From a virus, in the IMG/VR virus record IMGVR_UViG_3300044640_001495, positions 124,001 through 188,000 of that record: a stretch of 64,000 bases of DNA. One strand, given 5' to 3'. A program made the translations under genes and the position numbers. Numbering within the stretch: position 1 is the stretch's first letter; every line of letters begins with the position of its first letter. This document shows positions 5,851 through 13,637 of this stretch, one piece after another. Below the pieces are notes generated by a model. The model was given only the letters and a program-made list of their open reading frames with translations, ran no database searches and was not told the DNA's origin.

Positions 5851-8184
5851 ATGATCGAGCCAAGTCAGAACTTACAGCGTATATTCGATAATGCTGTGCA
5901 AGTTGCCAAACAATTGCAACATGAATATATCACCATAGAACATTTAGTCTACAGTATCATATGTGACGAGGAGTCATTTAAGATAGTAGAAAACTATGGC
6001 GCCGATGCTAACTTTATCAAAAGCAATCTAGATCATTATATCAAAAATAATCTCAAAGAAATTGTTGTTGTAGAAACAGAGTATAAGCCCAAAAAGACTA
6101 GTTCAGTTGAACGTGTGTTAAATCGTTGTTTTACCCAAGTATTGTTTAGTGGACGCCAACGCATGGAAGTGGCTGACATCATAATCAGTGTGCTCAGTGA
6201 AAAAAATAGTTTCAGTTTTTACTTCCTGACCAAAGGTGGGTTAACCAAAGACAAATTTGTCAAATACTTTCAAGAAAATATTGTTGTAGAAGAAGAAGAA
6301 CAACCCATGCAGATAGTTAATAATAATCAGGTAGAAAGAATTCTCAATCAATTCTGTACCAATCTCAGTCTACATGCCAAACAACGCAAGATCGATCCTG
6401 TTATTGGTCGAGATGAAGAACTAGAAAAAATACAATTGATACTGGCTCGCCGTAGCAAATCTAATGTGTTAATGGTAGGTGATCCAGGGGTTGGCAAGAC
6501 TGCCATAGCTGAAGGATTGGCTCGCAAGATCTTTGAAAAGAAAGTTCCCAAGTTCATCCAGGATCATCAAGTATACACTCTTGATATCAGTGCGTTACTA
6601 GCTGGATCAAAATATCGTGGGGATTTCGAAGAAAGAATCAAGGCCGTGTTATCTGCACTAGAAAAGAAAGGCAAGATCATTCTTTTTATTGATGAGGCGC
6701 ACATGATGCAGGGTGCTGGTGCTGCTAATCAAAGTTCCAACGACATGGCCAATATGTTGAAACCTATACTTACCAAAGGTGTTCTCAAACTGATAGCATC
6801 AACAACATGGGAAGAATATCGCAAGCACTTTGAAAAAGATCGTGCATTGATGCGCAGATTCCAACGTGTTACAGTTGACGAGCCAAGTCCGGAAATGTCA
6901 GTAAAGATTCTCAAGGGCATTCGCAAATACTATGAGAAACATCACAACGTTAAGATTACAGATGCCGCAGTAGAACAGGCTGTTAAACTTTCTATTAAGT
7001 ATATGGCAGACAAAAAGTTGCCCGACAAGGCCATAGACATCATAGACTGTGCGGCTGCAAGATACAAACTCAAAGATGACGAAACCATGGATGGTGTTGA
7101 ACAACTTGTAGATGTTGAGCAGGTGGTATACGAACTTAGTAAAATGATCAACATGCCTTTAGAAAGTGTGGCACAAAAAGAAAGTAAAAATCTTGCAGAT
7201 CTAGAAGGCGGCATGAAAGCCGCAGTCTATGGACAGGATGGTGCTGTTGATACCCTGTTAGACAAAATATTTGTAGCGCAGGCCGGAATGAAATCACCAA
7301 ACAAACCTATAGGAAGTTTTTTATTCTTGGGACCCACGGGCTGCGGTAAAACAGAAACTGCCAAGCAATTGGCTGATAAGATGTCAATGACATTGGTAAG
7401 ATTTGACATGGGTGAGTATCAAGAAAAACATTCTGTGGCTCGATTGATAGGTGCACCTCCGGGCTATGTAGGCTACGAAGACAATGCCGGACAATTGATT
7501 ACAAAACTACAGGAAACACCCAACTGCATACTGTTATTGGATGAAATTGAAAAAGCTCATCCTGATGTCACAAACATCTTGTTGGCATTCATGGACAATG
7601 GCTTTGTCACAGGATCTAATGGCAAAGTGGCCGATGGCAGAAATTGTATTCTAATTATGACATCAAATCTTGGTGCCAGAGACAACGAAAACAACACTAT
7701 TGGTTTTGGAGAACTAGAAAAAGATGGTGAAGATGACAAAGCAGTGAAAAAATTCTTTGCGCCGGAGTTTCGTAATAGACTAGATGCTGTAATAAAGTTC
7801 TCTAAATTATCTCAGACTGTGGTTATACAGATTGTTAAAAAGTTTGTGGCAGAGCTCAATGATCAGTTAAAAGACAAAAACATTGAGATAGTTTTGAACA
7901 ATGAAGCTGTAAAGTGGCTGGCAGATCAAGGCTTTGATTCTAAAATGGGTGCAAGACCGCTGGCTCGTTTAATCGACAACAAGTTGAAATCGCCGTTGAG
8001 TCGTAAGGTATTATTCGGTGACCTTCAGAACGGTGGTAGGGTAAATGTGCAGTTACAAGATTCAGATTTAGTATTTGAAATTACGGAACTGCCTAAGCCA
8101 CTGTCTAAAGAAGAAAGAAAAGCTCTTAAAAGAACACAGCCAGTGGTAGAGGTCATTAAAGATGTTGAAAAGCAAGACAACTAG
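5851..8184 (+). CDS. clpA: ClpA-type AAA+ unfoldase
   Basis: 777 residues. An N-terminal Clp-N-like double-repeat domain (about 1-145) is followed by AAA+ module 1 (Walker A GDPGVGKT near 210; Walker B ILFIDEAH near 275) and module 2 (Walker A GPTGCGKT near 493; Walker B LLLDEIEKAH near 558). The long ClpB-type middle coiled coil is missing, so it is ClpA-like. An IGF tripeptide at about 617-619, in the position of the ClpP-docking loop, predicts that it feeds substrates to the host ClpP protease. The last 40 residues are a charged extension. It could degrade host proteins or replace the host's adaptor-controlled ClpA. Confidence 0.93.
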   Translation: MIEPSQNLQRIFDNAVQVAKQLQHEYITIEHLVYSIICDEESFKIVENYGADANFIKSNLDHYIKNNLKEIVVVETEYKPKKTSSVERVLNRCFTQVLFSGRQRMEVADIIISVLSEKNSFSFYFLTKGGLTKDKFVKYFQENIVVEEEEQPMQIVNNNQVERILNQFCTNLSLHAKQRKIDPVIGRDEELEKIQLILARRSKSNVLMVGDPGVGKTAIAEGLARKIFEKKVPKFIQDHQVYTLDISALLAGSKYRGDFEERIKAVLSALEKKGKIILFIDEAHMMQGAGAANQSSNDMANMLKPILTKGVLKLIASTTWEEYRKHFEKDRALMRRFQRVTVDEPSPEMSVKILKGIRKYYEKHHNVKITDAAVEQAVKLSIKYMADKKLPDKAIDIIDCAAARYKLKDDETMDGVEQLVDVEQVVYELSKMINMPLESVAQKESKNLADLEGGMKAAVYGQDGAVDTLLDKIFVAQAGMKSPNKPIGSFLFLGPTGCGKTETAKQLADKMSMTLVRFDMGEYQEKHSVARLIGAPPGYVGYEDNAGQLITKLQETPNCILLLDEIEKAHPDVTNILLAFMDNGFVTGSNGKVADGRNCILIMTSNLGARDNENNTIGFGELEKDGEDDKAVKKFFAPEFRNRLDAVIKFSKLSQTVVIQIVKKFVAELNDQLKDKNIEIVLNNEAVKWLADQGFDSKMGARPLARLIDNKLKSPLSRKVLFGDLQNGGRVNVQLQDSDLVFEITELPKPLSKEERKALKRTQPVVEVIKDVEKQDN

Positions 8185-8839
8185 TAGAAAATTCTACGGT
8201 AAATGGTTATACAAGGCATCTATCAATATTCCAGGTGTTGCAATTCTACGTTCAAAATCTTTAGATGATATTATTGATTTTTTGATAAAACCTTTACCCC
8301 AAACTACAAATTATAGGCATAGTCTCAATGTCAAAGCACATACCAATGCTATATATTTGACCAAGTTATGCAAATTTTTAAAACCACTTGAAATTCAACT
8401 ATGGACAAAACGTATCGAAACCAATCAATTGGATTTCTATACCAACGACCAATCGATATACAATGATTTCTGTAAGAAATTTAGTTTGATTCTTACGCAA
8501 AAATTTGAACCTGCAGCTGATGATCTAGAATTACTTAATAATCAATATACAATTATAACTAAAAAATTACCGCACAACAGGTATAGATACAGAGCATTTC
8601 TTAGACCACATAAAATGAAAAGTGATCTAGATGCCAAACAGAAATACATAGAGTGGATCGAGCTGCAAGGTGATAAAGTGCGCCTAAGTAAGAGAGTCAA
8701 AGAGTGGTTTATTAAAACTGATTGGAATTGGGATCGTAGATACCTATTGGTAGAAGACACTCCAACCTTGCTAATGCTGCAAATGCGTAGTGGAGAGGCT
8801 ATAGGCAAGGTATACGAATACGTGGTAGTCGATAAATAA
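8162..8839 (+). CDS. Conserved phage protein of unknown function
   Basis: 225 residues, basic and rich in aromatic residues, with no signal peptide. A motif-like stretch NRYRYRAFLRPHK (about 139-151) and the C-terminal MRSGEAIGKVYEYV are what I remember as conserved in unnamed proteins of T4-like aquatic phages. The ATG at 8162 overlaps clpA by 23 bases. The stop codon lies inside a late-promoter octamer (8831-8838). Function unknown. Confidence 0.65.
   Translation: MLKSKTTSRKFYGKWLYKASINIPGVAILRSKSLDDIIDFLIKPLPQTTNYRHSLNVKAHTNAIYLTKLCKFLKPLEIQLWTKRIETNQLDFYTNDQSIYNDFCKKFSLILTQKFEPAADDLELLNNQYTIITKKLPHNRYRYRAFLRPHKMKSDLDAKQKYIEWIELQGDKVRLSKRVKEWFIKTDWNWDRRYLLVEDTPTLLMLQMRSGEAIGKVYEYVVVDK
8831..8838 (+). 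promoter_or_regulatory. Late promoter octamer four bases before an ATG
   Basis: GATAAATA followed by ACTG and then the ATG at 8843. This leaves no room for a ribosome-binding site in the transcript; see also 13137-13143 and 13320-13327, which have the same four-base spacing. Confidence 0.55.
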
Positions 8840-8842
8840 CTG

Positions 8843-9199
8843 ATGTCCACTGAAAATCAAGTATTATTATCAAATATCACTGCCGAAGCAGCTGATTCTA
8901 CCTATGTGTATGGCTCTAAACAGCCAGGTGCAGGCTATCATAAACGTAGCGATAGCATGCATACAGCCACATATTCAGTGAATTCATTTGTCGGAGCAAT
9001 CAAACTCCAGGCCACATTGGCGTTGTATCCGGCAGATTCTGATTGGTTTGACATAGATGGCACAGATATAGGACTTGGTTCTGATAGTTCTGCATGGACC
9101 ATTACAAATTCTATTAATTTTACCGGGAATTTTGTATGGCTACGTGCTGCATACAATCTACAGAACGGTACTATTATAGAAATCCGATATAATTATTAA
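8843..9199 (+). CDS. Beta-rich phage protein, probably virion-associated
   Basis: 118 residues, rich in Ser, Thr, Tyr and Asn, with a predicted all-beta pattern and no charge clusters or cysteines. The composition resembles small head or tail decoration proteins. It sits directly behind a late promoter octamer and so is probably expressed late. No family recognised. Confidence 0.6.
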   Translation: MSTENQVLLSNITAEAADSTYVYGSKQPGAGYHKRSDSMHTATYSVNSFVGAIKLQATLALYPADSDWFDIDGTDIGLGSDSSAWTITNSINFTGNFVWLRAAYNLQNGTIIEIRYNY

Positions 9200-9211
9200 C
9201 TCCTAACATTC

Positions 9212-9219
9212 GATAAATA
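9212..9219 (+). promoter_or_regulatory. Late promoter octamer
   Basis: GATAAATA, then TAGT and an ATG at 9224 that opens only a 10-codon frame (9224-9256). The next real gene starts at 9247, inside this frame. The layout copies that at 13320-13335. Confidence 0.55.
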
Positions 9220-9246
9220 TAGTATGACCTTACGGAATCATATTAT

Positions 9247-9585
9247 ATGCTATTGAAAGAAATGTTTAGCCCAGTTGGCGCACCTAAAGACGAGCAGCCT
9301 GACATAGATTGGATCGGCGATCTTAAATTCTATATGGACAATAACGATCAAATGCTGAACAAGCATTTCTTCCCTGCGGTTAAACGACATAAAGAACACC
9401 GTGGCAATCCTAACGCATATAAAATTTATATTCGTACACTAGAAGGCTGCTTAGAAAGCTATTGCGAAAAGTACGAAGTTGAAGATCGTGAAGAAAAGTT
9501 CCCTAAAGAAAAACTAGAAGAGTTAGCAAAGCAAATAGCAACTCAACAAGAAAAGTTTATGGAAAAAGGCGACTACGATAAATGA
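9247..9585 (+). CDS. Small conserved phage protein with MLLKEMF N-terminus
   Basis: 112 residues, helical and charged, with the C-terminal third rich in Lys and Glu. The N-terminus MLLKEMFSPVG resembles the MKxxEhh leader shared by several neighbours. A late promoter octamer lies 27 bases upstream. The stop overlaps the next gene by four bases (ATGA). It resembles conserved unnamed proteins of T4-like aquatic phages; the role is unknown. Confidence 0.7.
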   Translation: MLLKEMFSPVGAPKDEQPDIDWIGDLKFYMDNNDQMLNKHFFPAVKRHKEHRGNPNAYKIYIRTLEGCLESYCEKYEVEDREEKFPKEKLEELAKQIATQQEKFMEKGDYDK

Positions 9586-10763
9586 AACTCCTAGAACTTT
9601 TTGAACAATCAGGCAAAACTGCTGCTGTTGCATTTGGCAGGATGAACCCTCCTACAATTGGCCATCAGAAGGTGGTTGCTGCTATCTTGAAACAGAAAGC
9701 CGATGCTCATTTTCTATTTGTGTCGCAAACTCACAAACCAACTGGCAAGAACAAAACAAGATATGAAAACCCATTGCCGTTTGATGTTAAACTGGGATTT
9801 ATAGAAAAGGCATTTCCCGATATTGATATTGGTGATACTTCAGTGAGTACTGCTATCGGTCTACTGCAATTTTTAGAAAAACAGGGATTTGACAACGTTA
9901 TCTTTGTAGGCGGTTCGGATCGTGTAGCTAGTTTTACTGAACTGTTTAACAATCAAAACGGTGTTGATTACAATTTAAAATCAATTAAAGTTGTGTCTAG
10001 TGGTGCTAGAGATCCTGATGCTGAAGGTGCTGAAGGTATGAGTGCAAGCAAGATGAGAGCCGCTGCTATTGCCAATGACTTTGAATCATTTAAGACAGGA
10101 TTGCCAGCAGGACTGAGTGGCGATGCTGAAGAAGTGTTTGCTGCGGTTAGACAAGGACTCGAGCCTTGGCTAGAATATGCAGAAAGTTTAGATGAAGTTA
10201 GTTGGCAAGGAATTAAAAAAGGTGCTGCTGCTGCTGGACTTGCTGGGGCAATGGCTTTCGGTGCTTCTGGGGCCAATGCTCGAGTTACTCCTGGCGATGA
10301 TCCCAATATCAATCGATTAACAGGCAAACCAATCGCTACGCAACAGGCAACTGATACCGCACCTGCAAAAGCAGAAGCACCAAAAGGTTTCAGTAAAGAA
10401 TATCTACAGGCTGTAGTAGATGGTAAACATCCGAGACCTATGGTCAGTGTTGAAAAAGCAAAAGAATTATTAAAAAATATGACAGAAAAAGAATCTGTTG
10501 AAATTACAGAACTTGCTGATGACGATGCCTACTACAAATATATTGTAGCAAAAGTAAAAACCTCTAGACCTTTAAGTAATCGAGAAAAAGAGTTTTTAAA
10601 AACCTATACACTACTCAATAAAAAAACCGAGAGTTCAAAGATTCCCTTTGCTGGTGCCAAGGTAGGACATAAGGAAGGTCCTGCAGGTCAATGGCGTAAT
10701 AAAGGCCCTAAGGCAAACAAGCCAGCAAAAGTTGGAGACCTAGTAGGCGGATCGGCATCTTAA
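9582..10763 (+). CDS. Nucleotidyltransferase-like (NadM/RibF-fold) protein with structural-type tail
   Basis: 393 residues. After an MKLLELFEQSG leader, residues 15-160 form a cytidylyltransferase-like domain: GRMNPPTIGH (19-28, the HxGH-type nucleotide motif as TIGH) and MSASKMR near 152-158 (the ISTTKxR-type motif). Such enzymes join a nucleotide to a phosphorylated substrate, for example NMN adenylyltransferase. Residues 205-240 are Gly/Ala-rich and hydrophobic, and the C-terminal third is basic and low-complexity (VGHKEGPAGQW, GPKANKPAK). The substrate cannot be read from sequence. The leader suggests packaging in the head, an unusual place for such an enzyme. Confidence 0.7.
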   Translation: MKLLELFEQSGKTAAVAFGRMNPPTIGHQKVVAAILKQKADAHFLFVSQTHKPTGKNKTRYENPLPFDVKLGFIEKAFPDIDIGDTSVSTAIGLLQFLEKQGFDNVIFVGGSDRVASFTELFNNQNGVDYNLKSIKVVSSGARDPDAEGAEGMSASKMRAAAIANDFESFKTGLPAGLSGDAEEVFAAVRQGLEPWLEYAESLDEVSWQGIKKGAAAAGLAGAMAFGASGANARVTPGDDPNINRLTGKPIATQQATDTAPAKAEAPKGFSKEYLQAVVDGKHPRPMVSVEKAKELLKNMTEKESVEITELADDDAYYKYIVAKVKTSRPLSNREKEFLKTYTLLNKKTESSKIPFAGAKVGHKEGPAGQWRNKGPKANKPAKVGDLVGGSAS

Positions 10764-10781
10764 GGTGTTAAGGAAAATTAA

Positions 10782-11639
10782 ATGAAAGCAAAAGAATTTA
10801 TACCAGCAACTAAGCCTAGAAACTTTGTGGCAAAAAATCAAAAGACCGCAGGTGCTGGCCCACACAAAGATAAGAAACGGGCCGGGGCGCGGGGCGATAT
10901 TAAACATAAGGCTAAACAGTACGAGGAAGGTGTGGCGGAAGGTGACTATCCGGATGGATCATCTGTTAAAACACCAGATTCATCTGAATGGCAACAGCAG
11001 TATCAACAAGCAGTTGACAAAGTGAATAATGCCAAGACTCAACAAGAATACGAAGCCGCAAGTGAAAGAGCTGGCAAGATTAAAGATTTTCTAGCAAGCA
11101 AAGGAATTAAAGTAGGACCAGTATTAGGAAAAGGCATGGCGGAAGGTACGCCTGGTAATGACTTCCGTGTCGGACAACGAGTAATCTATACTACAGGCAG
11201 GGGAGAAAAGTTTCCTTCTATAGTTACTGCTGTTGATTTTGACGAAGACGCTGTTAAAATTAAAAGTGCAAACAACAAACCGTTCCCCAATAGTGGCGGC
11301 GATATTGAAATAGTAGTCGATCCAGGTTGGAAGTTTTTAACTCCGGAACCAGGTGTTGACCCTAATTCTGTTATTGCTGTGTCACCAAGTATGAGAAAAA
11401 CTACAGAACGAGTGCGAGATCCAGAAGATTGGGACGAAGGCAACACCGAACCTCCAAACAACTTCGCTGTATATATTAACGGCAAGAAATGGAAAGTATT
11501 CAAAGGTCGTGGACAGTATGCAGACGACGATCGTGAACAAGCTCACTATGAACAGCTAAAAGGTTGGGCTCGTAAGAAATCAGAAGAGACTGGCAAGAAG
11601 TGGGAGATTTCTATTACAGGCGAAGGTCCAACTGCATAA
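10782..11639 (+). CDS. Putative internal head protein with MKAKEFI leader
   Basis: 285 residues. The leader MKAKEFIPATKPR matches the pattern of T4 internal-protein capsid-targeting sequences. Residues 15-50 are strongly basic (KDKKRAGARGDIKHKAK). EGVAEG and GMAEGTPG motifs at about 48-53 and 115-122 resemble repeated Glu-Gly cleavage-type sites. A beta-rich segment (about 125-190) and a C-terminal domain with INGKKWKVFKG (about 229-239) follow. The ribosome-binding site AAGGA precedes the ATG. Role as a DNA-associated internal protein is inferred. Confidence 0.6.
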   Translation: MKAKEFIPATKPRNFVAKNQKTAGAGPHKDKKRAGARGDIKHKAKQYEEGVAEGDYPDGSSVKTPDSSEWQQQYQQAVDKVNNAKTQQEYEAASERAGKIKDFLASKGIKVGPVLGKGMAEGTPGNDFRVGQRVIYTTGRGEKFPSIVTAVDFDEDAVKIKSANNKPFPNSGGDIEIVVDPGWKFLTPEPGVDPNSVIAVSPSMRKTTERVRDPEDWDEGNTEPPNNFAVYINGKKWKVFKGRGQYADDDREQAHYEQLKGWARKKSEETGKKWEISITGEGPTA

Positions 11640-11860
11640 TGGATGAACTTGCTGACATCAAACGCCTAGCAGGCATTACTGAGTTCAAAGGTTTAAAGCC
11701 TTACGGCGGTAGCAATATCAGTGTTACAGGAATGACCAATCAAGAACTTGAACGCAAGCACGATATTAGACCAGGAACACCAGAATGGTTCCAATTATGG
11801 TTTAGTTTGCCTTACCTAACCGGCGAAAAGAAAATAGGGGATACCAAATGGTTGAGATAA
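11639..11860 (+). CDS. Small phage protein of unknown function
   Basis: 73 residues beginning [13 protein letters not shown]; the ATG at 11639 overlaps the previous stop (TAATG). The [11 protein letters not shown] segment looks like an amphipathic helix. The remainder includes [21 protein letters not shown] (about 45-65). It overlaps the Fe-S carrier gene by 13 bases. No family recognised; a small internal or DNA-associated protein is possible from context only. Confidence 0.6.
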   Translation: MDELADIKRLAGITEFKGLKPYGGSNISVTGMTNQELERKHDIRPGTPEWFQLWFSLPYLTGEKKIGDTKWLR

Positions 11861-12174
11861 CAGAATCAGCAAAATCAAAGATTATGGATTTGCTGCTAGA
11901 AGAAGATAATCCAAAACTGGCATTACGTACCTTTGTACAAGGTGGCGGATGCAGTGGCTTTAGCTATGGCTTTACATTCGATGAAGAAAAGAATGAAGAT
12001 GATTTTGAATTTCCTATCAACGAACAATACAATGTGCTAGTGGATGCAATGAGCATGCAATATCTACAAGGTGCTGTTATTGATTACAAAGAAGAAGTTA
12101 TGGGTAGTCAATTTGTTATTACTAATCCCAATGCACAATCAACTTGTGGTTGTGGATCAAGTTTTTCAGTATGA
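11848..12174 (+). CDS. A-type iron-sulfur carrier (IscA/ErpA/HesB family)
   Basis: 108 residues, the usual length for the family. The three conserved cysteines are present: GGGCSGF (Cys35 region) and CGCGSSFSV at the C-terminus. These bind a transferable Fe-S cluster or iron. The C-terminal signature is closest to ErpA. The gene lies in a late-type cluster and is coupled to a 25-codon gene by an ATGA overlap. It could mature the five radical-SAM proteins encoded in this window. HesB-like genes occur in T4-like cyanophages. Confidence 0.92.
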   Translation: MVEITESAKSKIMDLLLEEDNPKLALRTFVQGGGCSGFSYGFTFDEEKNEDDFEFPINEQYNVLVDAMSMQYLQGAVIDYKEEVMGSQFVITNPNAQSTCGCGSSFSV

Positions 12175-12248
12175 ACCCAGATCAATATCCAGTGTATCCA
12201 GAAGATGACGGCCACGATAGATTTCGTAATCCCTATTCACCAGTATGA
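12171..12248 (+). CDS. 25-residue micro-ORF coupled to both neighbours
   Basis: Starts [14 protein letters not shown] and ends PYSPV. It is acidic, aromatic and proline-rich. It overlaps the stop codon of the Fe-S carrier gene (ATGA at 12171-12174) and the start codon of the next gene (ATGA at 12245-12248), so it bridges two genes that otherwise would be separated. The exact double overlap supports translation; function unknown. Confidence 0.5.
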   Translation: MNPDQYPVYPEDDGHDRFRNPYSPV

Positions 12249-12583
12249 AAGCCAAAGAATTTATCATTGAAAGAAAAAAATCTAAACGTAGATCAAGAAG
12301 TGCTGCTTGGGGTCCTGATCCCTACGGTGGCTATGGTTATTATGCAGGATATAGCGGAGATTCAAGCGGTGAAGGTGGTGGTGAAGGTGGTGGTGAAAGC
12401 GTAGAACACGAAAACTTTGCTGACGGAAAGCGTCCACAGGACAAAGGCGATAGCAAGCGCCATGGGATAAATACCAAAGCATCAGTAAGTTCGCTTCGTA
12501 AAACTGCTAAACAGGGCGGTCGCAAAGGACAACTTGCACATTGGTTAGCTAATATGAAAGCTGGTAGGGCTAAGAAAAAATGA
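12245..12583 (+). CDS. Putative basic internal head protein with MKAKEFI leader
   Basis: 112 residues. The leader [16 protein letters not shown] has an IIE tripeptide that fits the T4 prohead protease pattern (I/L-x-E). It is followed by Arg/Lys-rich, Tyr/Gly-rich and GEGGGEGGGE segments and a strongly basic C-terminus (residues 75-112). This composition suggests DNA binding or packaging. It is coupled to both neighbours by four-base overlaps. No named family recognised. Confidence 0.62.
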   Translation: MKAKEFIIERKKSKRRSRSAAWGPDPYGGYGYYAGYSGDSSGEGGGEGGGESVEHENFADGKRPQDKGDSKRHGINTKASVSSLRKTAKQGGRKGQLAHWLANMKAGRAKKK

Positions 12584-13137
12584 AATTATACGAAATTTTA
12601 ACAGAAGGTGTGGCAGGACCAAAAAACTGCTGGCCAGGCCATCGTAAAGTTGGTACACAGCCCGGTACTGGTAAGAACAAAGGCAAACGTGTCAACGACT
12701 GCGAAGAGATTAAAAAAGAAGATGTCGAAGAAGAATTTGACACTATTGAAGAAACAATCAATTACATAGCAGAAGCAAATGGCGTTGATCCTGAAGTTGT
12801 TTGGGAAGACTTAGAAACACTCACAGATGACGAGCTGTATGTATTTGCGTTCACACATGAGCCTGTTAACGAAGATTGGCAAAAGGCCAACAAGCGAGAC
12901 AAGACTGATGGTATGAGCAAGAAGGCTGTTAATGCCTATCGTCGCGAGAATCCAGGTAGCAAACTAAAGACTGCTGTGACTACCAAGCCAAGTAAGTTAA
13001 AGAAAGGTTCTAAAGCCAGTAAACGCAGATCAAGCTATTGCTCACGCAGCCGTGGACAAATGAAAATGCATAGCATTAGCTGTGCTAAAACTCCCGATAA
13101 AGCAATTTGTAAAGCCCGTAGACGCTGGAACTGCTAA
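12580..13137 (+). CDS. Putative internal protein with DUF6321-like basic C-terminus
   Basis: 185 residues. The leader MKLYEILTEGVAG contains LTE-G, a good match to the T4 gp21 cleavage pattern. An acidic middle (about 45-100) is followed by a very basic C-terminal domain with DGMSKKAVNAYRRENPGSKL (about 110-129) and conserved cysteines, ending in RRRWNC. I recognise this C-terminal pattern as that of DUF6321-type phage proteins of unknown function. Late promoter ATAAATA lies just after the stop. DNA condensation inside the head is inferred. Confidence 0.6.
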   Translation: MKLYEILTEGVAGPKNCWPGHRKVGTQPGTGKNKGKRVNDCEEIKKEDVEEEFDTIEETINYIAEANGVDPEVVWEDLETLTDDELYVFAFTHEPVNEDWQKANKRDKTDGMSKKAVNAYRRENPGSKLKTAVTTKPSKLKKGSKASKRRSSYCSRSRGQMKMHSISCAKTPDKAICKARRRWNC

Positions 13138-13143
13138 TAAATA
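13137..13143 (+). promoter_or_regulatory. Late promoter box four bases before an ATG
   Basis: ATAAATA, then CATT and the ATG at 13148. It overlaps the stop region of the preceding gene. No ribosome-binding site fits between box and start. Confidence 0.55.
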
Positions 13144-13147
13144 CATT

Positions 13148-13324
13148 ATGAAAATTAAAGAGTTGTTTGAAACAGCATCTAGCATGGGTGCTGGCGATGT
13201 TGCTACATTTATCAAGGGTGGTTCTGGAACAGATGTAGGCACACTCTTTGGGGGTAGTTATCAGCAAAAAACTGTTAAAAAACCCAAGTCTAAGAAGCCT
13301 CGCGAAAGTATATTAAGAAGATAA
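13148..13324 (+). CDS. Small basic protein with MKIKELF leader
   Basis: 58 residues from the ATG at 13148; an in-frame ATG at 13082 lies inside the preceding gene and is rejected. The leader MKIKELFETASSMG resembles T4 capsid-targeting sequences and has LFE as a possible protease site. The middle is Gly-rich (GAGDVATFIKGGSGTDVG) and the C-terminus basic (KKPKSKKPR). It is placed directly behind a late promoter. Probable internal head protein. Confidence 0.6.
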   Translation: MKIKELFETASSMGAGDVATFIKGGSGTDVGTLFGGSYQQKTVKKPKSKKPRESILRR

Positions 13325-13327
13325 ATA
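13320..13327 (+). promoter_or_regulatory. Late promoter octamer four bases before an ATG
   Basis: GATAAATA, then TAGT and the ATG at 13332. Same arrangement as at 8831-8845 and 13137-13150. Confidence 0.55.
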
Positions 13328-13331
13328 TAGT

Positions 13332-13634
13332 ATGGACTTTAAAAAACACGATCACGAAGCAAGTATGGCAAAAGCAGAGCTAGCTCAAATAGCTAAAAAT
13401 GCCATGGCTGTTTATCGTATGATCAAAGAAGGCGACAATTTAGATGGTTGGATCAGCAGTTATATCTCTGTGGCCAATGATCATTTGAATTCTGTTCATG
13501 AAAAGATGGATTACGAATCTCAAGCACAAGGAGCCGTTAATCAGGGTCCTCGAGAATTTGAAGAAACAGTGCAGTACGAAATTAAAAGCAATCTGTGCGA
13601 GCAGTGGCTAGCGAAAAAATATCAAGGAAGATAA
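13332..13634 (+). CDS. Conserved phage protein of unknown function
   Basis: 100 residues, mostly helical, beginning MDFKKHDHEASMAKAEL. No cysteines or known motif. As far as I remember, similar short proteins occur beside head or core genes in T4-like aquatic phages. It is expressed from a late promoter directly at its start. Role unknown; a head assembly factor is possible. Confidence 0.65.
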   Translation: MDFKKHDHEASMAKAELAQIAKNAMAVYRMIKEGDNLDGWISSYISVANDHLNSVHEKMDYESQAQGAVNQGPREFEETVQYEIKSNLCEQWLAKKYQGR

Positions 13635-13637
13635 AAA

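Noticed and set aside
12361-12400. Gly/Glu-coding GAAGGTGGTGGT direct repeats as a CRISPR or regulatory repeat
   Set aside because: They are a short in-frame run coding for GEGGGEGGGE in the internal-protein gene, without spacers.
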